A stretch of 64,000 nt of DNA from Flavobacterium sp. (GTDB lineage: Bacteria; Bacteroidota; Bacteroidia; Flavobacteriales; Flavobacteriaceae), in assembly GCF_039595935.1 (NCBI RefSeq), contig NZ_JBCNKR010000004.1:743001-807000 (forward strand). Direction: 5' to 3'. The position numbers and the translations under genes are program-made. The notes beneath the pieces are model-generated. The model was not told where the DNA came from. It saw nothing but the letters and a program-made list of their open reading frames with translations, and did not search any database. The stretch's first letter is position 1, and every line of letters starts with the position of its first letter. Below are positions 25,767-36,200 of the stretch, piece by piece.

Positions 25767-25854
25767 AATAGTTAATATTAAATTAAACATCGATCTACTT
25801 TTTTAGCAGGTGTTGATCTCTTTCCTGCAACCAGCGCTGGTATATTATAATTTA

Positions 25855-27363
25855 CTATTCTTTCAGCTGTTCTTTCAAGATTCCCCTAAAGGAATAGATA
25901 TCTAGATTATTACCGCTGAGAATGTATAGATGCGTATTAGTTGCACGCATATCTTTTATTTTTTGATTATTTTCTGTAAAAAGAGGAAAACTCAGTAGAT
26001 AAATTCCCTTGTTAATATCATATACATCAACCACTGATGCTCTCTTCCAAATCTGATCATCCTCATAGCGTCCCGGAACTTTCGAATGTATAAACAACAG
26101 GTTTTTAATAGTGGCTGATAGTGCATTTACAAAAAATGGCGGGGAACTTAAACGGCGCTCAGTATGCTCTTTTAAATCCGAAACTTTTATCATGGCTCTG
26201 CTGATCGTATCGATTGTATGTCTTCTCTTAAAGTTTCCTTTCTTATCGGAAATTATAAACTCGTTTCGATAATAATAGACGTATATCATTTCATGGAGAT
26301 CATTGTTATAAAGCAGCATCCCGTCTGTATCGAAAATACCGTCAATCTGCTTCTGCAAAAGTGCAGGAAAGTATTTCGTATTTGGTTTAAAACTTTCGCT
26401 ATATATGCCTAACTGATGGCCTGAATTGGGACCTGTATTATTTCGTAAGAACAGACTTACACTGTCTATTGGTTCGGCAGCTGTGAAACGTGGAATATCT
26501 TTTATTTTACCTGTTACTTTCCAATCTTTGATATTCCCTTTGTAAACAATTGGAACGGTACCATCTATCAGATAAAAATAGGGTGGCTTCACCTTTGCAA
26601 AAATCTTACGAAAAGGCTCTCCATCATCAATAAATTTAATTCTATGTTCTGCACTCATATTCTGAAGAGTGTCTATGCTTAGTACTCCAAAAGGATCCGT
26701 TAAATTCCCCAGATAAATTTTACTTCCACTAACGCCTGCAAAATAATACGAGTTAAATTTTAAATCTTTATTATAAACCGCTTTAATAGTCTTTTTAATG
26801 TATCGCCGAATAAATGGATTATTTTTGTGAATGATCTCTTCTGAGCTTAGGAACAAAACAATTACAACACTTATGCTGAAAAACATTATTAGTCCAGCCC
26901 TTTTTAACTTGGATGCCTTTGTAATATTTGAATTTATTCTTGTTTGATAATCATCATAAAACCGTAGACCAGTTAAAGCGAGAATGATAAAAAAGAAATT
27001 AAAAACAAGGTGAACATTCCAGGACATCTTTTCTAGGATTCCGCCACATGAACATGGCACAAAGGAGCTGAAATGTAGCACTATAAAAATATAAGCAGTA
27101 AACATAGTCATCAGGCATAGCGCTGCATAAAGTCCTGCAAAACGTGACTTAGGAAATAAAAGCATCAACGATATAAGTAACTCTATTAAAGGCACTAAAA
27201 TAGAAACCCATGCCGCAAAAACACTTATAAGCGGTGACTGTGCTAGCTGCACCCTAAAAGTTTCAAACTCAAATAATTTATTTACAGCTGCGTACACAAA
27301 TAGTAGTATAAATAAAAAGCTAACGATAGAAACTATATTGTTGTTAATTCTAGAGTTTTCCAT
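25855..27363 (-). CDS. MauE/DoxX-type redox membrane protein with large C-terminal domain
   Basis: Start 27363 (MENSRINNN) is chosen over the upstream ATG, giving 502 residues. The N-terminal about 150 residues hold four membrane helices with the MauE motif PCSCGGILEKMSW (CxCGG), and a fifth helix follows at about 165-185. Residues about 200-502 are extracytoplasmic, beta-rich and repetitive (FKPNTKYFPALL, LLYNNDLHEMIYVYYY, LYILSGNNLDIYSF), suggestive of a six-bladed propeller. MauE-type proteins assist disulfide formation in exported proteins. It precedes the Cys-containing peptide gene by 88 bases. The fused propeller-like domain is unusual. Confidence 0.75.
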   Translation of the reverse strand: MENSRINNNIVSIVSFLFILLFVYAAVNKLFEFETFRVQLAQSPLISVFAAWVSILVPLIELLISLMLLFPKSRFAGLYAALCLMTMFTAYIFIVLHFSSFVPCSCGGILEKMSWNVHLVFNFFFIILALTGLRFYDDYQTRINSNITKASKLKRAGLIMFFSISVVIVLFLSSEEIIHKNNPFIRRYIKKTIKAVYNKDLKFNSYYFAGVSGSKIYLGNLTDPFGVLSIDTLQNMSAEHRIKFIDDGEPFRKIFAKVKPPYFYLIDGTVPIVYKGNIKDWKVTGKIKDIPRFTAAEPIDSVSLFLRNNTGPNSGHQLGIYSESFKPNTKYFPALLQKQIDGIFDTDGMLLYNNDLHEMIYVYYYRNEFIISDKKGNFKRRHTIDTISRAMIKVSDLKEHTERRLSSPPFFVNALSATIKNLLFIHSKVPGRYEDDQIWKRASVVDVYDINKGIYLLSFPLFTENNQKIKDMRATNTHLYILSGNNLDIYSFRGILKEQLKE

Positions 27364-27487
27364 GTCTTCGGCAAATTTTATTTTAATATAAAACAAATGT
27401 AAATCAGCAAATTGAAAGAAAAAACATCAAAAACAAACCAAAAAACATCAAAACTATACCAGTTTCATTTTTAACTCTTAAATAATA

Positions 27488-27526
27488 AAAAAATGCTCTA
27501 CAGATTAAAAATCCATAAAGCATTTT
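27488..27526 (-). terminator. Terminator of the 27550 gene
   Basis: Stem AAAATGCT/AGCATTTT (27490-27497 and 27519-27526) with a T run on the minus strand, 24 bases past the stop codon at 27550. Confidence 0.6.
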
Positions 27527-27549
27527 CGAGTTTTTTCAGTTTCTCCTAT

Positions 27550-27840
27550 TTATACCTTACCGTCTTCGATAAAAGTCAAAAGCTTTTGATTGAGTTCGAC
27601 AAGGCCAGCCTTTTGAAGGCATTCCTGCGAGATGTTTTTTAGTTCGGTAATTTCGTCCTGTGCTATGCTTCCCATGAGACTACCTTCATCCTTTTCCAGC
27701 AGCAATCCCCTTTCTATAAAGTGGGATAAAAGCAGTACATTTTTGCGTGAAATTTTCAAATCAATCTTCACCGGCTCACTCATTCCAGGGATGCTCAATA
27801 CAGTATCAAACACCTTGGCTGCATAATTCTTTGCACTCAT
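27550..27840 (-). CDS. Small element-conserved hypothetical protein
   Basis: A 96-residue soluble protein with a helical centre (LSHFIERGLLLEKDEGSLMGSIAQ) and no recognised domain. It is divergent from the mobilization operon, a position often used by small mob or regulatory proteins in Bacteroidota elements. Function unknown. Confidence 0.6.
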   Translation of the reverse strand: MSAKNYAAKVFDTVLSIPGMSEPVKIDLKISRKNVLLLSHFIERGLLLEKDEGSLMGSIAQDEITELKNISQECLQKAGLVELNQKLLTFIEDGKV

Positions 27841-28128
27841 AATTTCAGCATTTTTAAATTAATAAATCAAAGCCTAAAGTTAGCAATGATGCATCAAAGC
27901 ATCATAAGCAAAATTTACCTATGATGGGATGCATTGGATTTTCCTGCATAAATTCGTCTGAGTATTTGAAAGAAGTCTGAGTTTTTTATTCAGGCTCAGA
28001 AAGATTGCCACGTTCCTGCAATCTGCAAGATGTCCGGTTGTATCACAATCGATATTTTGCTGCCTCTCTGCTCGGAACTCGCTGGCAGTGAAAACTGGAA
28101 GTTTTGTAATGTCAAATGAAAAGGAAAA
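27841..28128. promoter_or_regulatory. Mob-operon upstream region, candidate oriT
   Basis: A 288-base non-coding region directly before the mobilization genes. It contains the inverted repeat ATGATGC/GCATCAT (27886-27892 and 27899-27905, 6-base loop), followed by another ATGATGGGATGCAT stretch near 27916. Origins of transfer in related elements usually lie at this position and carry such repeats. No nic site can be named from sequence alone. Confidence 0.35.
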
Positions 28129-28524
28129 ATGATGAAAGACGAGAAAAAAAACAGAAACAGATGGCTCCATCTCAGGCTCAGTGAGCAGGAATATAAGATC
28201 CTTCAGAAATATTTTGCAGAGTCTCTGTGCCCAAAACTGAGTGATTTTGCCCGAAAAAATCTGCTTCAAAAACCTGTTGTTTTAAAATACAGAAACGAAT
28301 CTCTTGATGATTTAATATCCGAATTAACAAGGCTCAGAACAGATCTGAATCCCATTGGAAACAATTTTAATCAGGCAGTGAAAAAACTGCACTCGCTTTC
28401 ACAGACTTCTGATTTCAAAATGTGGATTCTGGGTTTTGAAACAGATAAAAAAATACTGTTCAATTCTATTGAAGATATTAGAATGACTATCCGAAATCTT
28501 GCTGAAAAATGGTTGCAGTCATAA
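28129..28524 (+). CDS. Mobilization accessory protein (MobA/MobC-like, ribbon-helix-helix)
   Basis: A 131-residue basic protein with the sequence pattern of Bacteroidota relaxosome accessory proteins: WLHLRLSEQEYKILQKYF near the N-terminus, FARKNLLQKPVV, and then a helical LTRLRTDLNPIGNNFNQAVKKL segment. Such proteins bind oriT and help the relaxase nick. Met2 (28132) is an alternative start. Its end overlaps the relaxase start by 16 bases, so the two are coupled. Confidence 0.82.
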   Translation: MMKDEKKNRNRWLHLRLSEQEYKILQKYFAESLCPKLSDFARKNLLQKPVVLKYRNESLDDLISELTRLRTDLNPIGNNFNQAVKKLHSLSQTSDFKMWILGFETDKKILFNSIEDIRMTIRNLAEKWLQS

Positions 28525-29765
28525 ACACGGGATCATCAGTCAGAAACATCTTCAATTATAATGAAAATAAGATGGAAGCAGGAAAAGCAGAACTCATAGG
28601 AGAAGGAAATTATCCTGCAGCAGCCTCTGAACTTCACAAAGAATCAAGGCTTAAACTTCTTTTAAAACAGCTGGAATTAAATACAAATGTCAAGCGCGGA
28701 AGTGTGCACATATCACTAAATTTCGATTCCTCTGAAAGCAATATTTCAAAGAGTAAGCTGATGGAAATTGCACAATCTTATATGGAAAAAATCGGGTTTG
28801 GATTTCAGCCGTATCTGGTCTACCAGCATCATGATGCGGGACATCCGCACATCCATATAGTGTCTGTAAAAGTGAAGTCCGACGGAAAGAGAATTGACAT
28901 GCAGAACATAGGCAGGAACCAGTCTGAAACAGCCCGTAAAGAAATTGAAAAGGCATTCAATCTGGTTCCTGCACTGGGCAGACAACAGGAAAAAATACTA
29001 AATATAAAACCTGCGCAAGGCAGTGTTTTAAAGTATGGAAAAGCTGAAACTAAAAAAGCAATTGCTGCTGTATTAAACGCAGTAATTCCTAATTATAAAT
29101 ATACCACAATAGGAGAATTAAATGCAGTCTTGAATCTCTACAATGTTACCGCCGTGCAGGGAAGTAAAGATTCAAGAATGTTTCTCCATAAAGGTCTGGC
29201 GTACCAGATTCTGAACGATAAGAGACAGCCTGTGGGTGTTCCCTTAAAAGCCAGCAGCTTTTACATGAAACCTACCCTTGCTTATCTCGAAATAAAATTT
29301 GCGGCAAATAAGATTGGGAGAAATTCCCATTTAAAGAGAGTAAAAAATGCGGTTGATCTCGCCTTTATACAGAACAGGATAAAGTCAGTTTCTGATCTCG
29401 ACAGAATTCTTATTCGAGATGGAATTAAAACTGCTGAACGAAGAAATGAACAGGAGATCCTTTATGGCTTAACCTACATAGACCATAAAACAAAATGTGT
29501 ATTTAACGGAAGCTCTCTAGGAAAAACTTACTCAGCTTCTGGCATAGAAGAACGCTGCGGTGTCAAAGATTTTAACACTGGCAGAAACGCCGTTAAAATT
29601 CTTGAGGATAATACATTAAAAAATAAACCATCTCAGTCTTCATTTATTTCTGTTGGCGAGCTGCAGAAAATAATTGATTCGGTGCTCCAGCCCGAGTTTT
29701 CTGCTGATTTTGTTCCCTCTCAGCTGAAAAGAAGAAAGAAACGAAAAAAAGGAAAAGGGCATTAA
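28509..29765 (+). CDS. Relaxase/mobilization nuclease (MobB-like)
   Basis: The 418-residue relaxase has Tyr18 in NIFNYNENK, the probable nicking tyrosine, and a metal-binding His cluster H112, H114, H116 in HHDAGHPHIHIVSVKV, the HUH pattern of MOBP-type relaxases. It cuts one strand at oriT and covalently leads it into the recipient. The C-terminus is basic (KRRKKRKKGK). The gene appears intact. It is followed after 25 bases by the coupling protein. Confidence 0.9.
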   Translation: MVAVINTGSSVRNIFNYNENKMEAGKAELIGEGNYPAAASELHKESRLKLLLKQLELNTNVKRGSVHISLNFDSSESNISKSKLMEIAQSYMEKIGFGFQPYLVYQHHDAGHPHIHIVSVKVKSDGKRIDMQNIGRNQSETARKEIEKAFNLVPALGRQQEKILNIKPAQGSVLKYGKAETKKAIAAVLNAVIPNYKYTTIGELNAVLNLYNVTAVQGSKDSRMFLHKGLAYQILNDKRQPVGVPLKASSFYMKPTLAYLEIKFAANKIGRNSHLKRVKNAVDLAFIQNRIKSVSDLDRILIRDGIKTAERRNEQEILYGLTYIDHKTKCVFNGSSLGKTYSASGIEERCGVKDFNTGRNAVKILEDNTLKNKPSQSSFISVGELQKIIDSVLQPEFSADFVPSQLKRRKKRKKGKGH

Positions 29766-29790
29766 GATTACTAACTAAAAAACTAAGACT

Positions 29791-31779
29791 ATGCAGACAG
29801 GTGAAAATGAACAGGCACTTAGAAAAATTTTAGATATGACAAGGCTTATCAGCATGATATTGTTAGGTCTTCATTTCTATTATTACGGATATAATGTGTT
29901 TAAAATATGGGGACTTGCAGGCAGTTTTGGGGATAAACTGCTGGGGAATATTTTGCGCACCGGGCTCTTTGATTATTTTCATTTATCTAAGCTGATTTCT
30001 TTGGGATTTTTATGCATTTCCCTGCTTGGGGCAAAGGGCAGTAAAAATGAAAAGCTGGTGTTCAAAATTGCATTTTATTATATGGTTTTGGGACTGATCG
30101 CTTATTTTTTGAGCTATTTTTTTCTGATCATTCCAGCCACTCCTGAAAAAAATCTGGTTCTTTATGTGCTCTGTACTGTCTTTGGATATCTGCTCATGCT
30201 CGCAGGCGGAACACTTTTGTCGAGAATCATAAGAAGAAATCTCAGCCATAAGGATATTTTCAACCGTGAAAATGAAACATTTCCGCAGGAAGAAAGGCTT
30301 CTTGAAAATGAATATTCCATTAATCTGCCGGCACATTACAGATTAAAAAACAAAGTCCGAAAAAGCTGGATTAATATCATAAATCCTTTTCGGGGAATCT
30401 TGGTAGCAGGAACACCGGGTTCTGGAAAATCCTATTTTGTGATCCGCCACATTATAACCCAGCACATCCGTAAAGGCTTCTCAATGTTTGTATATGATTT
30501 TAAGTTTGACGACCTCAGCATAATAGCCTATAACACTTGGCTTCAGAACAAGCATTTATACAAGGTGGAACCTAAATTTTACGTCATTAATTTTGATGAC
30601 CTGAGCCGCACGCACAGATGCAATCCTCTTGATCCGAAATCAATGGACGACATAACAGATGCAGCTGAATCAGCACGCACTATTCTTTTGGGATTAAACC
30701 GTGAATGGATAAAAAAGCAGGGAGACTTTTTCGTTGAATCTCCTATCAATTTTCTTACTGCTGTAATATGGTATCTGCGTAAATACAATAACGGCGCGTT
30801 CTGCACCCTGCCTCATGTAATTGAGTTGATGCAGGTTGAATACAACAGTCTTTTTAGCTTGCTAAGAACTGAAAAAGAGATAGAGATTTTGATAGATCCA
30901 TTTGTTAGTGCCTACCTCCAAAATGTTATGGAGCAACTGGAGGGGCAAATAGCTTCTGCCAAGATATCTATGGCAAGGCTCTCCAGTGCGCAGCTTTACT
31001 ATGTACTCTCTGGGAATGACTTCACGCTCGACATCAATAATCCCAAAGATCCAAAGATAGTCTGCATGGGAAACAACCCGCTAAAAATACAAACCTATGG
31101 CGCCGTTCTCTCGCTTTATGTAAGCAGGCTCATCAAGCAGGTGAACCAGAAAGAGAGAATCAAAAGCAGCCTCATATTTGACGAATTCCCGACTATCTAT
31201 CTTAATAATATAGACAGCCTGATAGCCACGGCCAGAAGCAATAAGGTAAGCACTTGTCTTGGGATTCAGGATTTCAGCCAGCTACGCAAAGATTATGGCC
31301 GAGAACAGGCAGACGTCATACTCAATATCACGGGAAATATCATCAGTGGACAGGTGAACGGCGATACTGCAAAACAGCTGTCAGAACGTTTTGGAAAAAT
31401 AATGCAGGACCGTGAGAGCATTTCCATAAACAGCTCAGATACCTCCATCAGCAGATCAAAACAGCTGGAAGCTGCTGTGCCTGCTTCTAAGATTTCCTGT
31501 TTGAGCTCTGGTGAATTTGTCGGCATTACAGCTGATAATCCGGACTGCAAAATTGAACTCAAAACATTCCATTCCGAGATAATCAATAATCATGAGCAGC
31601 TAAAAAAAGAAGAAGACGCATATCAGGGAATCAGCCCTGTGCGCATTATAAACAATACAATTATTGAACGTAATTATCTGCAGATAAAAGAAGATATCTC
31701 CGAAATAGTTAATTCAGAAATGGAGCGTCTTTTGCATGACCCTGCCTTGTCCCATTTGGCTATCAGAAAGAAGAAATAG
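29791..31779 (+). CDS. Type IV coupling protein (TraG/TraD/VirD4-like)
   Basis: The 662-residue protein has three or four N-terminal membrane helices, then an AAA+ P-loop domain with Walker A AGTPGSGKS (about residue 206) and Walker B-like SLIFDEFPTIYL. The C-terminal region matches TraM-recognition/TraG-D segments (ATARSNKVSTCLGIQDFSQL). It pumps the relaxase-DNA complex into the mating channel. It completes a relaxosome operon with its two upstream neighbours, which remains intact although the tra operon is not. Confidence 0.92.
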   Translation: MQTGENEQALRKILDMTRLISMILLGLHFYYYGYNVFKIWGLAGSFGDKLLGNILRTGLFDYFHLSKLISLGFLCISLLGAKGSKNEKLVFKIAFYYMVLGLIAYFLSYFFLIIPATPEKNLVLYVLCTVFGYLLMLAGGTLLSRIIRRNLSHKDIFNRENETFPQEERLLENEYSINLPAHYRLKNKVRKSWINIINPFRGILVAGTPGSGKSYFVIRHIITQHIRKGFSMFVYDFKFDDLSIIAYNTWLQNKHLYKVEPKFYVINFDDLSRTHRCNPLDPKSMDDITDAAESARTILLGLNREWIKKQGDFFVESPINFLTAVIWYLRKYNNGAFCTLPHVIELMQVEYNSLFSLLRTEKEIEILIDPFVSAYLQNVMEQLEGQIASAKISMARLSSAQLYYVLSGNDFTLDINNPKDPKIVCMGNNPLKIQTYGAVLSLYVSRLIKQVNQKERIKSSLIFDEFPTIYLNNIDSLIATARSNKVSTCLGIQDFSQLRKDYGREQADVILNITGNIISGQVNGDTAKQLSERFGKIMQDRESISINSSDTSISRSKQLEAAVPASKISCLSSGEFVGITADNPDCKIELKTFHSEIINNHEQLKKEEDAYQGISPVRIINNTIIERNYLQIKEDISEIVNSEMERLLHDPALSHLAIRKKK

Positions 31780-31941
31780 GACAGCTCTTGTATAATAAGG
31801 AAAAAAAGAATATTTAGGACCTTCTTCTCCACAAAAAAATAACAGTAGAATTCACTATCAGCGTAACCTCTTTAATACACAATATTGCTTATATATAAAA
31901 TTTGTAGGAACAATAAATATAAAAACAAATTGGCATTGTGA

Positions 31942-32619
31942 CTATTTCATCGGATTATCAAATGAATATAGGTCTATATCATATTTTCTACGCTGAATGC
32001 TTTGTAAAATTCCTCTTGCAGTGGGATTCAAAATACCACTTACATAAAGAAACGGAGCCAAGTGGATTGATTGATATTTTTTACTTCTTATCTTTTTGAG
32101 TCTGCTTGGCTGAAGTTCATGAACTAACCCTACAAAACTAGCGACTAGCTCTGCAAAAGCTGACATATGCTTTACTTCTCCAAAACTAAGTAACCATTCA
32201 TTTGGCACTGCATCATCTGATGTAAAATATAGAAGATCATTGTCTTCAATTAAAGATATATCGCAACAGATATTGGCATTATTCTTTTGCCCACGAACAT
32301 ATGCAGATGTAGTTATTCTAAGCTGGTGCCTGAGCTGAAATGAATATTCATCAAGTGTGATTATTGCATATGAATATTTATTAGGAGCTCCTCTAGTCGA
32401 AAATTTCAATCTGAAAACTTCTTTCCCATTTACTTTAGGATTGACAATTCTTATAGAATAACCAGCTGTTTTATAATACTCAATAACCTTAGCGAAAACA
32501 TATGCTTCGAATGTTTGATTGACTGCATTTCCAAAACTTGTTAATTTTGACTTCTCGCTTTTAAAAAAAGTCTGCAAATTCTGCTTAGCTTTTTTCTGAT
32601 CAAATAAATAATTATCCAT
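31942..32619 (-). CDS. Putative PD-(D/E)XK nuclease of a two-gene unit
   Basis: A 225-residue protein without transmembrane helices. A nuclease-like arrangement is visible: Glu in VNQTFEAYVFAKVIEYY, Asp in NICCDISLIE and the ExK in LSFGEVKHMSAF, the order of the PD-(D/E)XK core. The next helix (AELVASFVGLVHELQP) fits that fold. Its start ATG overlaps the stop of the 155-residue gene, so they are translated together. Location in a defence island suggests an effector of a defence or toxin-type pair. The fold call is by eye and moderate. Confidence 0.5.
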   Translation of the reverse strand: MDNYLFDQKKAKQNLQTFFKSEKSKLTSFGNAVNQTFEAYVFAKVIEYYKTAGYSIRIVNPKVNGKEVFRLKFSTRGAPNKYSYAIITLDEYSFQLRHQLRITTSAYVRGQKNNANICCDISLIEDNDLLYFTSDDAVPNEWLLSFGEVKHMSAFAELVASFVGLVHELQPSRLKKIRSKKYQSIHLAPFLYVSGILNPTARGILQSIQRRKYDIDLYSFDNPMK

Positions 32620-33086
32620 TATCTTTCAGGGTAAATTATTTTACGATATTTTTCAATAATTTGAGTAACATACCTTGAATTATTAATCAGATCCAGAAGA
32701 TCTGGATCTTCAATTTTTTCTACAAGCAAATCAGCTAGTCTGTACCCTTCCAAAACATTCTCATTTCTTTCTTTAAAATGCTTCGAACCAATCTGAAAGC
32801 CATCTTTAATTCCTATATCTTGAAATGTATCTACCGCTTTGATTGCTGCCTCCGTTCCTTCCTTAAAAAACTTTTTCAAAATGAATATAAGAATTACTAT
32901 TGAAGCCTCATTAACTATACCTTTCAGCCTTCTTAATTCCTCTTTCCTTTTTTTCTCTGATTCAATTTTTCTTAGCTCTTTATTCAATAAATTTTCAGGA
33001 AAAAATGAATTCCATACATATCTGTTTATAGATGAAAATCGCTGAGAAATAAATTTTGGAGCATCTTTAAATATCGAGTCTTCCAT
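32619..33086 (-). CDS. Partner protein of the putative nuclease, unknown family
   Basis: A 155-residue charged protein. The first 80 residues include a Lys/Glu-rich helix (RKIESEKKRKEELRRLKG) followed by a hydrophobic helix (IVNEASIVILIFILKKFF) that might touch the membrane. It shares one base with the downstream nuclease-like gene. I do not recognise the family; roles as sensor, antitoxin or targeting subunit are all possible. Confidence 0.55.
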   Translation of the reverse strand: MEDSIFKDAPKFISQRFSSINRYVWNSFFPENLLNKELRKIESEKKRKEELRRLKGIVNEASIVILIFILKKFFKEGTEAAIKAVDTFQDIGIKDGFQIGSKHFKERNENVLEGYRLADLLVEKIEDPDLLDLINNSRYVTQIIEKYRKIIYPER

Positions 33087-33287
33087 TTCATGTAAAATTT
33101 AATAATACTTTTTCTGTATCTTCTTACTTTTTAAATTATCACCGAATTATAATATAAATATAACTCAGAATACTAATTATATGCAAGTTCCGCAAATTTT
33201 GAATATTGTCTATTTGTGCATGATAATTTCTTCCGAAAGCATAACAACAATATAAAACCTTGTCAATGCTGACTCTGCAAAAACTTT

Positions 33288-36200
33288 TTAATCCATTCTT
33301 AGTTTCCCAAAAGTCTCCAGTTCTAGATATTTTGCTTTAAATAAACTGGCAGGTATTTTCTTTTTTAATAAATTATGAAAATTTTCATCATGAGTTGACA
33401 AAATTATCTGTTTCTTCTGATTCACAACAATACTTCTAAGCAGATCTATTGTTGACAAAATATTTATACTGTCCATTGACTGTATCGGATCATCTACAAA
33501 AATACAATCTATTGAATTACCGCTGTCATCTTTGGCATTTAATGCTTTAGCCAAAAAAATACATAGGCTTAAAATGTTTAATTGAGCATGACTAAAGTAT
33601 AAATTTGGAATAATAAAATTGCTTTGGGCATTTTCCATGTAAACACAAACATTCAATTTTGGTTTTGAATCATTAAAATCCGGAATAAATTTTACTTTTT
33701 TATAGTCAGGGTGGGGATCAATTCTTTTGTATAGATCGTTTATAAGTGGTTCAAAAAAGAATGATTTAATTTGCAACTCGATATGTTTCGAAACTTTTTT
33801 TAGCTCTTCTGTCAGTTTTTTTCCAATTTTATCTTTTAAGATACTTATCCTTTTCTTTATTACCGATTCATTTTGCCTAGATTCTTCATATTTGAGGTAA
33901 GGCACAACATTATCCTTTAGATCAGATAAAATCTTAATATCCTTTATCTCCTCTTTATACTTAAAAATTTTATCATCATTTTCTTTTCTGGCCACCGCAA
34001 CAATCTTTGGATAATTTTCTAATTCAATCTCGTCAAAACTAAGATCTAGTACTTTTGCAGCATTAGATTCATATAAGTTTATTCGAATTTTCAGTTCATT
34101 AATTAATTCTTTGACCAGTTGAAGATTTTGATTCACCGCTTCTTCATCAAATCCGATTAGCTTTTTCTGGATCTCGGCAATTGATTCTTCAATCTTTTTG
34201 ATACTATCACTATATTCTTGATTTCTTTTTAAATCTTCTTTTATCTGTTTATCCAAATTAGTAACCGTAATTTCTCCTTCGGGATAATTTTCCTTAAAGT
34301 AGTCTCGAACCTCAACATAGGCACCGTCTTCTTCTAATTCTGTTTTATCTTTTCTGCATAAATCAATTTTTAAAGCTGTATTCTCACGCTCTGATGTAGC
34401 TGATTGTATGTCTTTTCTAATTAGATTTAATTCAGCGATAAATTTCTCAACCTGGGCACTTAATTTTTTTATTTCATCTACTGTCCATTTTATAAAATCC
34501 TCTGCCGATTTATTTAAAAGAAGGTTCTTATTAAAGATTAAAACTCCATTATCTTTTTCTATATCATTATTTAGTTTAGTAAGATCATTTTTACATTTAA
34601 GACTTTTTCTATTTAAATCGATCAGTGCTAATTCACTGTTAGAAATATCTTTTTCAATTAATTTTATAAGCTTATCCTTGTCCTTTACAAGATCATTCGT
34701 TAAAACATTAATTTTTTCTTGAGCATCATTTCTTTTACTCAATAAATCATTTATGATCTTGGTAAGCAGAACATTATTTGATATTTTTTCTGCAAGAACT
34801 TGATAAGACTCATATTTATGTTCGCATAGCGGACATCTCTCATATTTAGAATCATTGACGATTGCAAGTCCAGCCGAAAGAAAATTCTGCAGTTCAGTCT
34901 GGAGTTTTTCCTGCTCGACAATATCCTTTTTGATAGAATCAAAGTGCCTATTTGAGATTTGCAATTCCTGCTCAATCCTATTGATTTCCTTGATTACAGT
35001 TGCATATTTAATAAAGTTTATATCAAATTCAGATGGATAATCTTTATTACTAATATTAGACAAAGATTTTTTTAAATCATCTAAATACAATTTTATTTCT
35101 TCAACATTCTTTCCATGTTTAATTAAAGCAGCAGAATTTAATTCTAACTCTATGCTATTTTTTCTGATGTTTTCCTCACTGTTGGTAATTTTTTTATTTA
35201 TTTCAGGTATCTCTAGAATTATTTCATTTATTGCAGTAATCTGATTCTGGGTATTGTTGGTCTGTAGCTCCAGTTCGGATTCTTTATTTTTTTTTGTACT
35301 TATATCTTCTCTAATTTTTCTAAGTGCATCCTCTGCTTCTTCAGCCTCTTTATCTTTAACGCCAATTTTGAGTCTTACCTCATCATACTTTTCGATAAGA
35401 CCAGAAATCCTTTCCTTCTTATCAGTTCTAAGTTTTAAGTCTCTTACGTAAATTTGAATTGAGTTTATTTCTGCTTCTTTTTTTCTTAAATCTTCAAAAA
35501 TTATCTTCGTTAAATTTAAATTCTGTTGCTCTAATAAAGCGTCACCTAAAATCTTTAAATCATCTTTGTATTTGCTAAAACTTATTATCTGGTCGTTTCC
35601 GCTAATTAAATTATCCAAACTTGAAATCTTTTCATTAAGTCCAGCTATTTCAAAGTCAATATTATTAAGCCTTTCAGATATATCATTTGTAATATTCAAT
35701 ATATCAAAATCTGAAGACTGAGAATCTATCTTTGTAAAAAAAATAGCCGTCTCATTCAATGAATCAATTTTGTTGTTTATTTTATTTAGAATTTCCTTAT
35801 CTCCATCAAATTTTAAGTATATCTGAATACCATTCAGTTCTGAGGCCAGTACCTTAATCTTTTTTGAATTAATCTCAATGAGATCTTTTAAAATATTATA
35901 ATATTTATCAAGTTCCTTATCTCCAAAATATTCCATAAAAGTTTTGTAACGGTCTTCGGGTTTGCTTTCCTTTAAAAAACCGCTAATCCAGTCCTGAGAT
36001 AATATTACTTCTCTAAAATACCTATTTTCGGTTTCTTTATCGTCAAACTTAAAATCAGCCGCTCCTTTCCTTGCCGGAACAGGTATTTCCCTAAATAGTG
36101 GTTTACTGGAATTAGAAACTAAGATTTTAACATAACTAGACAACGATTCATGAGAATACTTATTTCTTAGAATATACTGCTTATCATTTTTATTAAGATT

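Noticed and set aside
27919..28269. 116-residue minus-strand ORF over the mob promoter
   Set aside because: It runs into the mobilization gene in antisense and shows no protein-like features.
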